Shown: one piece after another, positions 8,546 to 17,116 of the stretch
Layout of the letters: every line of letters begins with the position of its first letter
Numbering within the stretch: the first letter of the stretch is position 1
From: CAMFKD01 sp964436955
GTDB taxonomy: Bacteria; Chlamydiota; Chlamydiia; Chlamydiales; JAJFMA01
DNA length: 64,000 nucleotides
Assembly: GCA_964436955.1 (NCBI GenBank)
Contig: CAYTFC010000005.1
Coordinates: forward strand, 1-64,000
Direction of reading: 5' to 3'
Position numbers and translations under genes: made by a program
The notes under the pieces: generated by a model
What the model saw: the letters and a program-made list of their open reading frames with translations, nothing else
What the model was told of the DNA's origin: nothing
Database searches by the model: none

Positions 8546-9286
8546 CAATTGGGCTAGCAAAGAACGAACAAGCGCAATACGGGCTTCATCTGAGGCCGTT
8601 AAGGCGTCGAAAATAACATCCGCTACCTTGCCCTTTACTGACATAGGCCGATAATCCAAATGCGCACCGGTTAGAATGACTCGCCCTGTACCGACTTTGC
8701 AAGACACGATGGCAGCTTCGGGCCCTGTTTCCACATCATCATAAGTTGCAATAACCTGTACATTGGGCTGGTAATCACCTGCATTTTTGAAATAGCATCC
8801 GCCATTATAGTAAGCATGGAAAGACTGTTGATTGGTCTTCAGGCGAGCAGCATGAGCAACTTCTTCCGTATCATAACGAAAGCCACCAGGTTGATAGACG
8901 GTCCCACATGCTTCTCCAGGAAAAAACGCTAGTTCACGCGAGCCCGTCACTTCCAATGGATGGCCTATTTCAAACGAAACTTGTGCCGCACCATAGTATG
9001 CGCCAGCACAGATACCAAGATAGGCCCCACCATTCCGTACAAAATCACGTAGATTAGCATTGGCTGGACCACGCAAATCCTCGTCGTAAGGAACGTCGCG
9101 GCCACCTGGCATAGCAAAGAGCGCTGCTTCTTTTAGAATTTCTCCAGAAACAAGGCTATCAAGATCGACCGAACTCACAACATACCCAGGAGGAACATAA
9201 GCTTTCAATGTTGCTAGGGTTTCGCGAAAGGAAAGGGGACCAACACCCCTTCCCTTGTACACTAAAACATGCTTAGGCTTGCTCAA
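8534..9286 (-). CDS. biotin-protein-ligase N-terminal-domain protein (GATase1-like)
   Basis: Stand-alone 250-residue protein of the BPL_N family, the glutamine-amidotransferase-like domain that precedes the catalytic domain in eukaryotic holocarboxylase synthetases. Visible are FAMPGGRDVPYDEDL near residue 60, the nucleophile elbow GAYLGICAGAYYGA with its Cys near residue 93, and the downstream GTGRVILTGAHLDYRP. The true reaction is unknown. Its coupling to bioY (14-base overlap) supports a role in biotin use. A catalytic BirA-type ligase is not in this window. As I recall, Chlamydia also carries this stand-alone gene next to biotin functions. Confidence 0.85.
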   Translation of the reverse strand: MSKPKHVLVYKGRGVGPLSFRETLATLKAYVPPGYVVSSVDLDSLVSGEILKEAALFAMPGGRDVPYDEDLRGPANANLRDFVRNGGAYLGICAGAYYGAAQVSFEIGHPLEVTGSRELAFFPGEACGTVYQPGGFRYDTEEVAHAARLKTNQQSFHAYYNGGCYFKNAGDYQPNVQVIATYDDVETGPEAAIVSCKVGTGRVILTGAHLDYRPMSVKGKVADVIFDALTASDEARIALVRSLLAQLLRF

Positions 9287-9848
9287 GGAAGCCTCTTAAG
9301 CGCTGTGAAATGGTGGGCAAAAGAATTGTGGCCATAATGACTTTTAAGATATCTGTCACGACAAACGGCGCCACACCCATTGTCCAGGCAGCACTGGCTC
9401 CCACCAAGCATGATAGCCACGAAAAGCCGAAACTAAGAATGATTGCAGAGCCCAGTAACATGGCAAGTCCAATAGCGATTTGTGACTTTGCAATGGTTTC
9501 GCATAGGTATCCTACGATTAAGGTCACTGGCAAGTAAGCCCATAGATAGCCTCCAGTGGCTCCCGCCAACCAAAATGCTCCCCCATGTCCTTCTGCAAAC
9601 ACGGGCAAGCCCATTGCACCTTCACAGAGATAAGCAACAATAGCTAATAAGCCGCGCTTGGACCCTAATAAAGCCGCAACGACAAGGACTGCCTGTGGTT
9701 GTAGGCAGGAAGGCACCGTTGTAAAAGGAAATGGTACGGCAACCTGCGCACAAAGGGCTATAAATAACGATCCGCAAAAAGCGACCAAGAGGTCGCGCGA
9801 TGTGACAAAGGTTTTGGACTGATGTAAAACAACTGCGTCAGAACGCAT
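9273..9848 (-). CDS. bioY: biotin transporter BioY (ECF S component)
   Basis: Substrate-binding membrane subunit for biotin uptake, 191 residues with about six hydrophobic segments. BioY landmarks are VPFPFTTVPSCLQPQAVLVVAALLGSKRG (about residues 38-66) and the Gly-rich FWLAGATGGYLWAY near residue 88. No EcfA or EcfT genes are nearby, so it either borrows a shared energising module or works alone. Its end overlaps the BPL_N gene, so the two form a small biotin operon. The organism would then be a biotin auxotroph scavenging from its host (inference). I see no riboswitch or BirA-type operator that I can support upstream. Confidence 0.92.
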   Translation of the reverse strand: MRSDAVVLHQSKTFVTSRDLLVAFCGSLFIALCAQVAVPFPFTTVPSCLQPQAVLVVAALLGSKRGLLAIVAYLCEGAMGLPVFAEGHGGAFWLAGATGGYLWAYLPVTLIVGYLCETIAKSQIAIGLAMLLGSAIILSFGFSWLSCLVGASAAWTMGVAPFVVTDILKVIMATILLPTISQRLRGFLEQA

Positions 9849-10248
9849 AAATTCGACTCCGTGTGTATTAAGCTGCCACCATAATAAACGAGCGTTTTAA
9901 TTTCGCAAAGCAAATCTGCACGCTAGAGATTCGCCATTTTGTCTCAAACAAAAAACGTAATGTTTCCAGCTGACGTCGCTCCGCAGGCAAAGGCTCCCCC
10001 ACTCTGGCTTATTGTATGAGTCCACGTTTTTTAAGATAAATCACAAGTAAAGCCCATCTTTTCATCGATTAATTTAATAAAATAGCGACTTATAATTAAT
10101 ATTGATGACAAAATAAATAATTATTAATTAACTTTTTTTCCTAGAGCAAGAGCAAATTCATACATTCGTGCTTTACAGGATGTGGAATGACGACTAGTAT
10201 TCAGTTTGGAATGCCAAAAGATATTTTGAGTCTACCAAGGAGTCCTCT
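9849..10248. other. intergenic region, divergent promoters
   Basis: 400 bases without a supported gene, between bioY (leftward) and the small basic protein (rightward). 10070-10140 is very A/T rich (taattaatattgatgac... aataattattaatta), which suits promoter DNA. AGGAG at 10238-10242 is the ribosome site of the next gene. I see no hairpin or repeat that matches other parts of the window. Confidence 0.5.
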
Positions 10249-10512
10249 ATGGCTAATACAAAGCCCTTTCGATTGACTCGCTTGCCTAAAGGAAAAGCCT
10301 TAGGCATCAGCAAAGCTCAAGCCCATCTTCTCATCACCACTCTATTAGCAATCAATCACGGGAAACCGGCAAAGCAAGCCAAGCAAGATTTTAAAAAGCA
10401 TGAGTTTACTGCTGGTCCCATTAAAGACACGTCACTCGCTCTGTTGCAACACCTAAAACATTTTTGGGCGGGTAAGCACACAGCCACCCCGGCTACTAGC
10501 AAGAAACGCTAG
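10249..10512 (+). CDS. small basic protein of unknown function
   Basis: 87 residues, very rich in Lys, His and Ala, with no membrane segment. A good ribosome site (aggagtcctct) precedes the ATG. The middle (SKAQAHLLITTLLAINHGKP) could form an amphipathic helix, and the tail ATPATSKKR is flexible and basic. Such composition suits a nucleic-acid-binding protein, but nothing more specific can be said. It ends eight bases before the start of the IolC-like gene and is probably co-transcribed with it. Confidence 0.65.
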   Translation: MANTKPFRLTRLPKGKALGISKAQAHLLITTLLAINHGKPAKQAKQDFKKHEFTAGPIKDTSLALLQHLKHFWAGKHTATPATSKKR

Positions 10513-10520
10513 GAACAGCC

Positions 10521-12371
10521 ATGGTGGGACAACGTCCTTTTCATCTACTTTGTTTAGGACCTGTTTGGGCCAATCTATGCTCAGATCAGGTTGGAGCTGC
10601 GCTAGCAACTACCACGTCTTTTTCCGCTACCGTAGGTGGATGCGGAGGGGCTGTTGCGGTAGGTCTATCTCGACTTGGTCTGAAATGTGCAACATTGACA
10701 CGCCTTGGAGACGATCCGATGGGAAGGTTTGTGAAAGCATTCCTTTCAGATGAAGGAGTGAACACGAGCTACCTAATCGTAGACACTGCGTCGCAGACAC
10801 CTTTGGCACTGCATAGCGTGAGTGCTTTAGAGAATAGTGAAACACAGTTTTATCACACTTCGGTATTGGAAACGACCGCTAGTCTGCTTGCGCTTACTCT
10901 TGAAGATTTACAGAAGTGCCAGGCTGTACTTATTACAGGCCACTTGTTTGCCACTCCGGCGCTAGCAAAAGCCACAAAGCATGTAGTAGATCTTGCCAAA
11001 GAAGCAAAAACAGCGATCATTCTAGATATCGACCGCGAATTAAACTTGTGGCAACCAAAAACTGAAGAACGTTTGCGTATAATCTTCAAGTACTGCGATC
11101 TTATTATTGGTAATAACGAAGAACTTTGCCTGGCTGGCAATAGCCATCATCTTCATGGAGCATTGGAACGACTGCATAACGAATCTCCCGCGACGATTGT
11201 TCAAAAGCGCGGTGCACAAGGCTGTATTGTTTATGGACGAGAGCTTCAAGACGTCACAACAGCCCCTGGATTGCAGGTCAAAACGTTAAATGGTCTCGGC
11301 AATGGCCATGCATTTACCGCAGGATTTTTGCGCGGATGGTTGACCGAAGAATCCATCATGAAGTGCTGTTCATGGGGAAACGCGTGTGGTGCTATTGTAT
11401 TAAGCCGACGTGGCGGTGTGGTTTCACAGCCCTATTGGGCCGAGCTTCTAGCATACTTAAGACAGCCGATTTCCTCTAGCGTGGTGGACATTAATCACCA
11501 ACACTTTTCTCTCCGCAATGCGAGGGATTCTAAGCGTCCACTTTGTGTTTTGTCGTTCGATCATCGCACCTATTTTCAAAGCATTATTGCGCGCAAGCAT
11601 CGATCTGAGCGTGATATCATCCAGTTCAAAAAACTCCTGTTTCGTGCGACCCAACAGACCATAGCACATGATTTACCAGTAGATCATGGCATTATGATCG
11701 ACGATGAATACTGCCAGCCCCTCCTGCAACAAGTAGATCCGGCCCAATTATGGTGCTCACGATGCATTGATGCGCCCATGAGCTTTCCTGTAGGATTTTT
11801 GCAGGGGAAAGAAGCCTCGCTAATTTTGCGTGCATGGCCACGGCATCATCGCGTGAAGGTACTAACCTTTCAGCCATCGCACGAGGAAAATCAGTCGTAT
11901 ATTCCTCAAACAAAGGCCTTGAGGCATTTGTATCAAGCGTGCGTGGAATGGGGACATCAACTCGTTGTAGAAATCATGCCACACAACGATGAAAACGATC
12001 TGGTTTATCCTATGGAGGCTATGGAAGCCTATTATCGTGCAGGAATATTTCCATCATGGTGGCAACTGCCATTGCCGCTTCCTGCGGATGTATGGGCTCG
12101 GATTGATGCACTAATACGTCGCTTCGACCCTTATTGTCGTGGTGTATTGGTGATCGGGAATAATGAGCCCCTCAGCACAGTAGAAGAACGGCTTAAGCAA
12201 TGGCACCAGATAGCTCCTATTGCTGGCTTTGCTGTCGGACGCTCCATCTGGGGCGAAGTCGCCGAGCAATGGTTTTCTCGCGAAATCGAAGATGACCAGG
12301 TTGTTTCAGAAGTTGCCAATCGCTACTCCGCTCTCATCGAGAGCTTCGTTAATGTGCCCATAAAAGCATGA
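10521..12371 (+). CDS. IolC-like PfkB kinase / DUF2090 aldolase fusion, kinase site altered
   Basis: 616 residues. Residues 1-315 are a PfkB/ribokinase domain (GGCGGAVAVGLSRLGL at 39-54, then GDDPMGRF). Residues 335-612 are a DUF2090 (beta/alpha)8 domain (LCVLSFDHRTYF). This order matches bifunctional 5-dehydro-2-deoxygluconokinase/phosphogluconate aldolase of inositol breakdown. However, the family's anion-hole and base motif GAGD appears here as GNGH (260-263), so the catalytic Asp is His263. The substrate Asp of the N-terminal G-x-x-x-D-L pattern is also Asn (WANLC). The kinase half is therefore probably inactive or changed. No other inositol-catabolism gene is nearby. Confidence 0.8.
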   Translation: MVGQRPFHLLCLGPVWANLCSDQVGAALATTTSFSATVGGCGGAVAVGLSRLGLKCATLTRLGDDPMGRFVKAFLSDEGVNTSYLIVDTASQTPLALHSVSALENSETQFYHTSVLETTASLLALTLEDLQKCQAVLITGHLFATPALAKATKHVVDLAKEAKTAIILDIDRELNLWQPKTEERLRIIFKYCDLIIGNNEELCLAGNSHHLHGALERLHNESPATIVQKRGAQGCIVYGRELQDVTTAPGLQVKTLNGLGNGHAFTAGFLRGWLTEESIMKCCSWGNACGAIVLSRRGGVVSQPYWAELLAYLRQPISSSVVDINHQHFSLRNARDSKRPLCVLSFDHRTYFQSIIARKHRSERDIIQFKKLLFRATQQTIAHDLPVDHGIMIDDEYCQPLLQQVDPAQLWCSRCIDAPMSFPVGFLQGKEASLILRAWPRHHRVKVLTFQPSHEENQSYIPQTKALRHLYQACVEWGHQLVVEIMPHNDENDLVYPMEAMEAYYRAGIFPSWWQLPLPLPADVWARIDALIRRFDPYCRGVLVIGNNEPLSTVEERLKQWHQIAPIAGFAVGRSIWGEVAEQWFSREIEDDQVVSEVANRYSALIESFVNVPIKA

Positions 12372-12424
12372 GTCAAAGGACGAAAAAGACGGAAGAGACG
12401 CCCTAATAGTTTTCCTTATCCCAA

Positions 12425-12459
12425 TGTCGCTTCGGCGAAGCGGCGCTACAATGTGTAAC
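12425..12459. repeat. palindromic repeat family A, copy 1
   Basis: Copy of the core cgcttcggcgaagcggcgct with the conserved flank acaatgtgtaac. The palindrome half-sites are cgcttcg/cgaagcg. It sits between the convergent ends of the IolC-like gene and batD, where a hairpin could also stop transcription. Confidence 0.85.
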
Positions 12460-12477
12460 CATGTAGGCGCTCCTATT

Positions 12478-13944
12478 TTATGTGGGATTAAGGTCAGGTA
12501 GTTTATCCCTTTTCTGGCTTTGAACCGCGGGCACATGTGGTTTTATCGGCTTTTGAACGGGGTCTTTAGTGAAGCTAGTGATTTTTCTTTTCAATGCGAT
12601 TCCCCAAAGCAGCGCAACTAACAACAAAAATGTCAGAGTCCCAATGACAGCATAAAGTAAGAATGGAGCGCGTACAGAAGAAGTGGTCTCTTCTGAAGTC
12701 GCTATTGCTAGGGGAATAAAGGCGACTTCTTGAGCAGCTGTTGCTGTTTCTAGCGCTGGAAGAATTTGAACCGTACGCGCAGCAATACTCGAAGTTCTTT
12801 TTTCCTTTTTTACGCTATCCCACCAGTTGATGGAAATTTCAGGCAACTCCCATGTGCCGGGCTGTTGAGGTATAAGAGTATATTGCTCTTTGCGCGAACT
12901 ATGAATGGTCTCTTGGATGACTTTTTCTTGCTCTTCAGGCTTGTCAGCATAGACTCTAAACGTGGAAATTTGATTCTGTAAATCCTCTAATCGGGGAAGT
13001 TGACTTGCTTTAAGACCTTCAGCCTTAACTAAAAAACCGCGCGAAAAAGGCTCTCCAACACGCAATGTTTGCTCGTTTGGCCACAGCTCCTCTATGCTAA
13101 GTGATTTTGCTGGTAGCCATGGAGATACTTCCGAAATGGCAGGTTGCACATCAAGTTGAATTTCTTCGGTCATCAAGGTGAAAGGCTGCAAAGTAGCAAA
13201 GGGGTCATAAATATCATTAAAGAAAGAGCTGAATTGTCCTTTTCCTTTTTTCGGTATAGCTCCTTGTATGGCTATAGGAGGAATCGTTAGAGAGCCTGTT
13301 TTTAAGGGCGTGATGAGGTAACTAAATTCCACAAAATTGTACAAAACATCTCCAATTGTGCGCTGTTCTAGTTTTGGTTCCTCTAGAAGTTCCACAATGG
13401 CATCTTCAACCTGAATTTTCTGTGTTTGCACATCATAGAGTGGCATTTTTGCGATAAGAAAAGTGCTATAAATGAGGGGTTCATTTTTGTAGGGTAAGGC
13501 GTTGCTCACCTTGGTGATGGTCTTTGGTCCGGTATTATCCACGCTAGATTGCGGAGCGCCTTTAGTTACATTTAGCGTGATTGGTTGCGTGGAAAGAATA
13601 CCCTCCGCTGTAGCAACAGTAATGGACGGGATTTGTACGACGCCTTCTGTCTTAGAAATTAGAGAAAGCTTCCACGTCACGCTTGAAGATACCTTACCGT
13701 TGACGATTGTTGTACTGTTTGAGTGATGTTGTGAGTGGATCAAAAAGTGTTTTTTTAATGCAGAAACCTCTGGAGCTCCTTTGGCAGAGGTGCCCTTAAG
13801 GGCAAGATTTAACGAAAAGCTTTCGTTCAACTGCACTTGTGTACTACTAACGCTAGCCGTAAATTCACCAGCAACGACACAAGCAGCAAAAGTTAAGCTC
13901 AAGAAAAATGCCGATAGAGCGATAAAAAAAGCCTTTCTCACCAT
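12478..13944 (-). CDS. batD: BatD-like protein (aerotolerance operon)
   Basis: 488 residues. A signal peptide at 1-26 (VRKAFFIALSAFFLSLTFAACVVAG) is followed by immunoglobulin-like beta domains typical of BatD (SVSSTQVQLNESFSLNLAL; later ELPEISINWWDSVKKEKRT). One transmembrane helix near residue 428 (FLLYAVIGTLTFLLLVALLW) leads to a short basic cytosolic tail. The Bat proteins form an envelope complex with MoxR chaperone ATPases; their exact task is unsettled. The ATG overlaps the stop of the vWA/TPR gene by seven bases, so this is the last gene of the operon. Confidence 0.85.
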   Translation of the reverse strand: MVRKAFFIALSAFFLSLTFAACVVAGEFTASVSSTQVQLNESFSLNLALKGTSAKGAPEVSALKKHFLIHSQHHSNSTTIVNGKVSSSVTWKLSLISKTEGVVQIPSITVATAEGILSTQPITLNVTKGAPQSSVDNTGPKTITKVSNALPYKNEPLIYSTFLIAKMPLYDVQTQKIQVEDAIVELLEEPKLEQRTIGDVLYNFVEFSYLITPLKTGSLTIPPIAIQGAIPKKGKGQFSSFFNDIYDPFATLQPFTLMTEEIQLDVQPAISEVSPWLPAKSLSIEELWPNEQTLRVGEPFSRGFLVKAEGLKASQLPRLEDLQNQISTFRVYADKPEEQEKVIQETIHSSRKEQYTLIPQQPGTWELPEISINWWDSVKKEKRTSSIAARTVQILPALETATAAQEVAFIPLAIATSEETTSSVRAPFLLYAVIGTLTFLLLVALLWGIALKRKITSFTKDPVQKPIKPHVPAVQSQKRDKLPDLNPT

Positions 13945-15635
13945 GGATCAACTACCTCTTTAGTGCCATTGTTCTTGGATTCGAGATAAAATTTATTCTT
14001 CAAAAAGGACTTTGGATCATTTTTAATCTGATTGAGCCAAAGGTCGGCATCCAAATCTTCCTGAGAACGAGGTGTCGGCTTTTCCCTCTCTTGCTGAGGA
14101 GGCAATGATTGCTCCTGCTCTTCAGCGTCTGGGGCCTCCTCTTCCTCCGGAGATTTTTGAGAAGGTTCATCCGAATCAGAGTTTTCTTTCTCCTGAGAGT
14201 TGTCCGGCTCGTTTTCTTCAGAGGGGGAGTCTTTTTGGGACTCATCCTCTTTATCCTTCTCTTGTTGTTCAAGCATTTTTCTGACCAGTTCCAGATTTTC
14301 TCGGGCTTGCGTAAAATCGGGCCATTTTTCAAGCACATCTTCGTAAGCAGCGATCGCTTGGTGCAGTTTATTTTGCTGGACGAGGGCATTGCCCAAATTA
14401 TAGGCGGCGCAGGAAGCTATCTCTGGACGTGCTGATTGTCGAAACATCTCTTCGGCTGCTGCATAATCACCCCGGCGATAGTAAGCAACTCCCTTTCTAT
14501 AGGGATCCTGAAAGGCTTGCGCAGCTGTCGTGTAGTCTCCATTTTCATAAGCCTGGCCAGCCTGCTGTTCGGCATTACAAAAATAACTGTCAACAGAGGC
14601 TTGAGAGTAGATTGGCATAAGGAGCAGGACAACAAAGATGTAACCTCTACGATACCAAATAAGAAAGAAAGGAAGTATGGGGAGAAGAAGCAGATAGAAA
14701 TGCTCTTCCCAAACACGCTGGGTCTTATGCACCTCTTGTTGTACATCGCTGCGCTTTTCTAGATCTTCAAAAATAACAGCTATTTGCTCGTAATGGTCAG
14801 CATCAAAATAACGCCCATGCCCAATGTTGCTGATCTCACGAAACCTTTCTTTTTCTAATTTAGATATAATCGGAGAGCCATTTTTCTTGATTACAACCCC
14901 TTCACGGTCCTTCAGAGGGGCGCCTTCTAAGGTGCCTACTCCTATGGCATGAAGAACAATGCCTTTCTCTGCCAGGATTTTGGCATTGCGGATGGCGCTA
15001 GCGTCTTCAAAACCACCATCGCTAATCACCACAATCGCTTTGTTATTGCCGGGTTCGTTTTGCAACATTGTGGCTGCCATATCAAGGGCTGGTGCTAACT
15101 TACTTCCCTGCACATAGACAATATCTGTATCTAATGAAGGAAGAAGATGGCGAATCGTATCTTTGTCCTCTGTCATGGGAACGATCATATGAGGATCAGC
15201 GGCAAAGGCTATTAGGCCAATTTTAACTCCTTGGGACATATTGAGAAGGTCCTCAATCTTTTGCTTGGCGCGTCCCAAACGTGAAGGAGAGATATCGTTC
15301 GCATTCATCGACTCCGAAAGGTCGAGCAGGATTACGAGGTTCTGATCGCGCGTAAAAGTGGCAATTTCGCGAAAATCCCAGCGAGGGCCAGCCAAAGCAA
15401 GGACTATAGAGGTCCAGACCGCGGACCAAAAGAGGAGGTGAGTCCACAGTTTTTTTTCCTTGTGTCCGGCTTCTAAAAGAAGATAGGGAATAAGATGTTT
15501 ATCGATAAACATCTCAAGCTGATGAAAGGGTTGTTGTCCTCTATAGTAAAGAAAAAAAAGACCCCATGTTAAAGGGATAACCAGCAGCGTCCAAAGCCAA
15601 AGTGGGTGAGCAAAATGCAATTGACTAACATCCAT
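13938..15635 (-). CDS. batB: BatB/BatC-type vWA and TPR membrane protein
   Basis: About 565 residues from the ATG at 15635, which has TAGGAGAG upstream; the longer frame to 15689 lies inside batA. Two membrane segments flank the vWA domain's start (WLWTLLVIPLTWGLFFLYY; WSAVWTSIVLALAG). The vWA MIDAS motif is DLSESMNAND near residue 108, with VISDGGFED further on. After another hydrophobic pair near residue 315, two to three TPR units follow (YENGDYTTAAQAF, YNLGNALVQQNKLHQAIAAY), then a strongly acidic, Glu/Ser-rich tail. It is a fusion of the usual BatB and BatC. It overlaps batA by 11 bases. Confidence 0.88.
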   Translation of the reverse strand: MDVSQLHFAHPLWLWTLLVIPLTWGLFFLYYRGQQPFHQLEMFIDKHLIPYLLLEAGHKEKKLWTHLLFWSAVWTSIVLALAGPRWDFREIATFTRDQNLVILLDLSESMNANDISPSRLGRAKQKIEDLLNMSQGVKIGLIAFAADPHMIVPMTEDKDTIRHLLPSLDTDIVYVQGSKLAPALDMAATMLQNEPGNNKAIVVISDGGFEDASAIRNAKILAEKGIVLHAIGVGTLEGAPLKDREGVVIKKNGSPIISKLEKERFREISNIGHGRYFDADHYEQIAVIFEDLEKRSDVQQEVHKTQRVWEEHFYLLLLPILPFFLIWYRRGYIFVVLLLMPIYSQASVDSYFCNAEQQAGQAYENGDYTTAAQAFQDPYRKGVAYYRRGDYAAAEEMFRQSARPEIASCAAYNLGNALVQQNKLHQAIAAYEDVLEKWPDFTQARENLELVRKMLEQQEKDKEDESQKDSPSEENEPDNSQEKENSDSDEPSQKSPEEEEAPDAEEQEQSLPPQQEREKPTPRSQEDLDADLWLNQIKNDPKSFLKNKFYLESKNNGTKEVVDPW

Positions 15636-16644
15636 GATACGCTCTCCTAGGTAACAACAACTGAGATAGTGTGAGAGCCAGGAAGACAAGCAAAGAAAGA
15701 CTTAAGGGATAGTAATAAAGCGGCTCGCGAACCAGAAACAAATTTTCATTGGCTTCGCTTTTTTCAAGTTCATTAATTTTAGCATAAATGGACGAGAGCA
15801 TCTTCTGGTTGGTGGCTGAAAAATATTGCCCTCCCGTGTCCTTAGCGATCTCTTTCAACAATTCCTCATCCATAGAGGCCTCTCCCATGGCGATACCGCC
15901 CCACTGATTAGGAAACGGCACTAACCCCTTTTTACCTATGCCGATGGTATAGATACGTACGCCATACTGCTTAGCCAGCTTAGTAGCTTCCAAAGGAGGA
16001 ATACTGCTTGAATTGTCCTCACCATCAGTTAATAAGATGAGCACGCGCGAACCTGCGGGCCGCTCACGTAATGTACGCACTCCCAACCCAATAGCGTCTC
16101 CAATCGCTGTCGCATTCCCTGCCATACCCGGAACCGCGTCATTGAGCATGCGGCTAACCGAAGCTGTATCCAAGGTAAGAGGCACATGTAAATAGGCACT
16201 TTGTCCAAAAAGAATGAGCCCTAGACGATCTCCGTGCCGTCCTTTGATAAAATTGCCGACCACTTCTTTAGTAACATCTAAACGACCGATTGCTTTATTT
16301 GGTGTTGAAAAATCTAGCGCTTGCATAGAGGCTGAGATGTCAACGGCTAGCATGAGATCGTAACCCTTATTTTTTACCTGTCGAAGTTGATCTACATTTT
16401 CTGGTTGCATCAGAGCCAGGATGAGTAACACCCAAGATAGTAAAAGAAGACCGAGGCACATAGAATCGCTGCGTGCCTTGCTAGACTGGCTAGCGGGAAA
16501 GATATTTTTTAAGCGATGTACCGCGGGAAAACGGATCTCAGCGGTTTCATTGTGTTTTTCTTTCGATACGAAAGGCAGCAACCAACGAACAAGTAAGGGC
16601 AAGGGTAGAAGAAGAGCAAACCAGGGATAATGAAAGTGGAACAT
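15625..16644 (-). CDS. batA: BatA-type vWA membrane protein
   Basis: 339 residues. N-terminal hydrophobic segment (YPWFALLLPLPLLVRWLLPF) and a second near residue 65, then a periplasmic or cytosolic vWA domain with AVDISASMQALDF (MIDAS, near residue 102) and ILLTDGEDNSS near residue 200, and a C-terminal helix (YYPLSLSLLVFLALTLSQLL). This is the standard BatA layout. It sits two bases after the DUF4381 gene and overlaps batB, which implies tight co-expression. Confidence 0.9.
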   Translation of the reverse strand: MFHFHYPWFALLLPLPLLVRWLLPFVSKEKHNETAEIRFPAVHRLKNIFPASQSSKARSDSMCLGLLLLSWVLLILALMQPENVDQLRQVKNKGYDLMLAVDISASMQALDFSTPNKAIGRLDVTKEVVGNFIKGRHGDRLGLILFGQSAYLHVPLTLDTASVSRMLNDAVPGMAGNATAIGDAIGLGVRTLRERPAGSRVLILLTDGEDNSSSIPPLEATKLAKQYGVRIYTIGIGKKGLVPFPNQWGGIAMGEASMDEELLKEIAKDTGGQYFSATNQKMLSSIYAKINELEKSEANENLFLVREPLYYYPLSLSLLVFLALTLSQLLLPRRAYHGC

Positions 16645-16645
16645 G

Positions 16646-17116
16646 TTAGCACACCCAATATCTAACGGCTTGTATTAACTCTTTAATCTGTTGGAGAGGC
16701 AGCTCTGTGTGCGCAGGCGCGTAGGGAATCTCAACAAGCAGCTTTCCTTTTTCAGTCCAATCGAATTGCTTGGGATCGTTAGCTTTTAGCCACTGTAGCC
16801 ATGCATCGCCCACTAGCCCGGCGCATTCCCTGCGAGGGAACCGGTGCAAAGCAATACGGCGCAAGTATTCTGATAAAAACGTGACTGTTTCTCCAGACGT
16901 ATCAAGAGATAGACTGTGTTCTAGATGATCTAGCCTCTGCAAAGTCTCGCGTTTCCAGCTTCTTAAATAGCCTAAGCGGCGTCTAAGCAGCCAAATGGCG
17001 AATGCAAGGACAAAGATTCCAAAGGCAATACAGACCCACCAGCCGATGGCTAGGGGCCACGAACTAATCACATCAAGCTCTTCAATGTCGTGTAGCTGTT
17101 CCATTAATGCAGACAT
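16646..17116 (-). CDS. DUF4381 membrane protein of the MoxR operon
   Basis: 156 residues with one strong transmembrane helix at about 25-45 (GWWVCIAFGIFVLAFAIWLL), followed by a basic stretch (RRRLGYLRSWKRE) and a helical cytosolic domain with FLSEYLRRIALHRFPRRECAGL. The position between the DUF58 and BatA genes and this pattern match DUF4381, a regular but uncharacterised member of MoxR/Bat operons. It overlaps the DUF58 gene by 13 bases. Confidence 0.8.
   Translation of the reverse strand: MSALMEQLHDIEELDVISSWPLAIGWWVCIAFGIFVLAFAIWLLRRRLGYLRSWKRETLQRLDHLEHSLSLDTSGETVTFLSEYLRRIALHRFPRRECAGLVGDAWLQWLKANDPKQFDWTEKGKLLVEIPYAPAHTELPLQQIKELIQAVRYWVC

Noticed and set aside
9849..10248. riboswitch or BirA operator upstream of bioY
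   Set aside because: I find no supported structured element or TTGTTAACC-type operator in the gap.
14000..14435. frames overlapping the acidic tail of the vWA/TPR protein
   Set aside because: They arise from the Glu/Ser-rich low-complexity tail and have no starts with ribosome sites.
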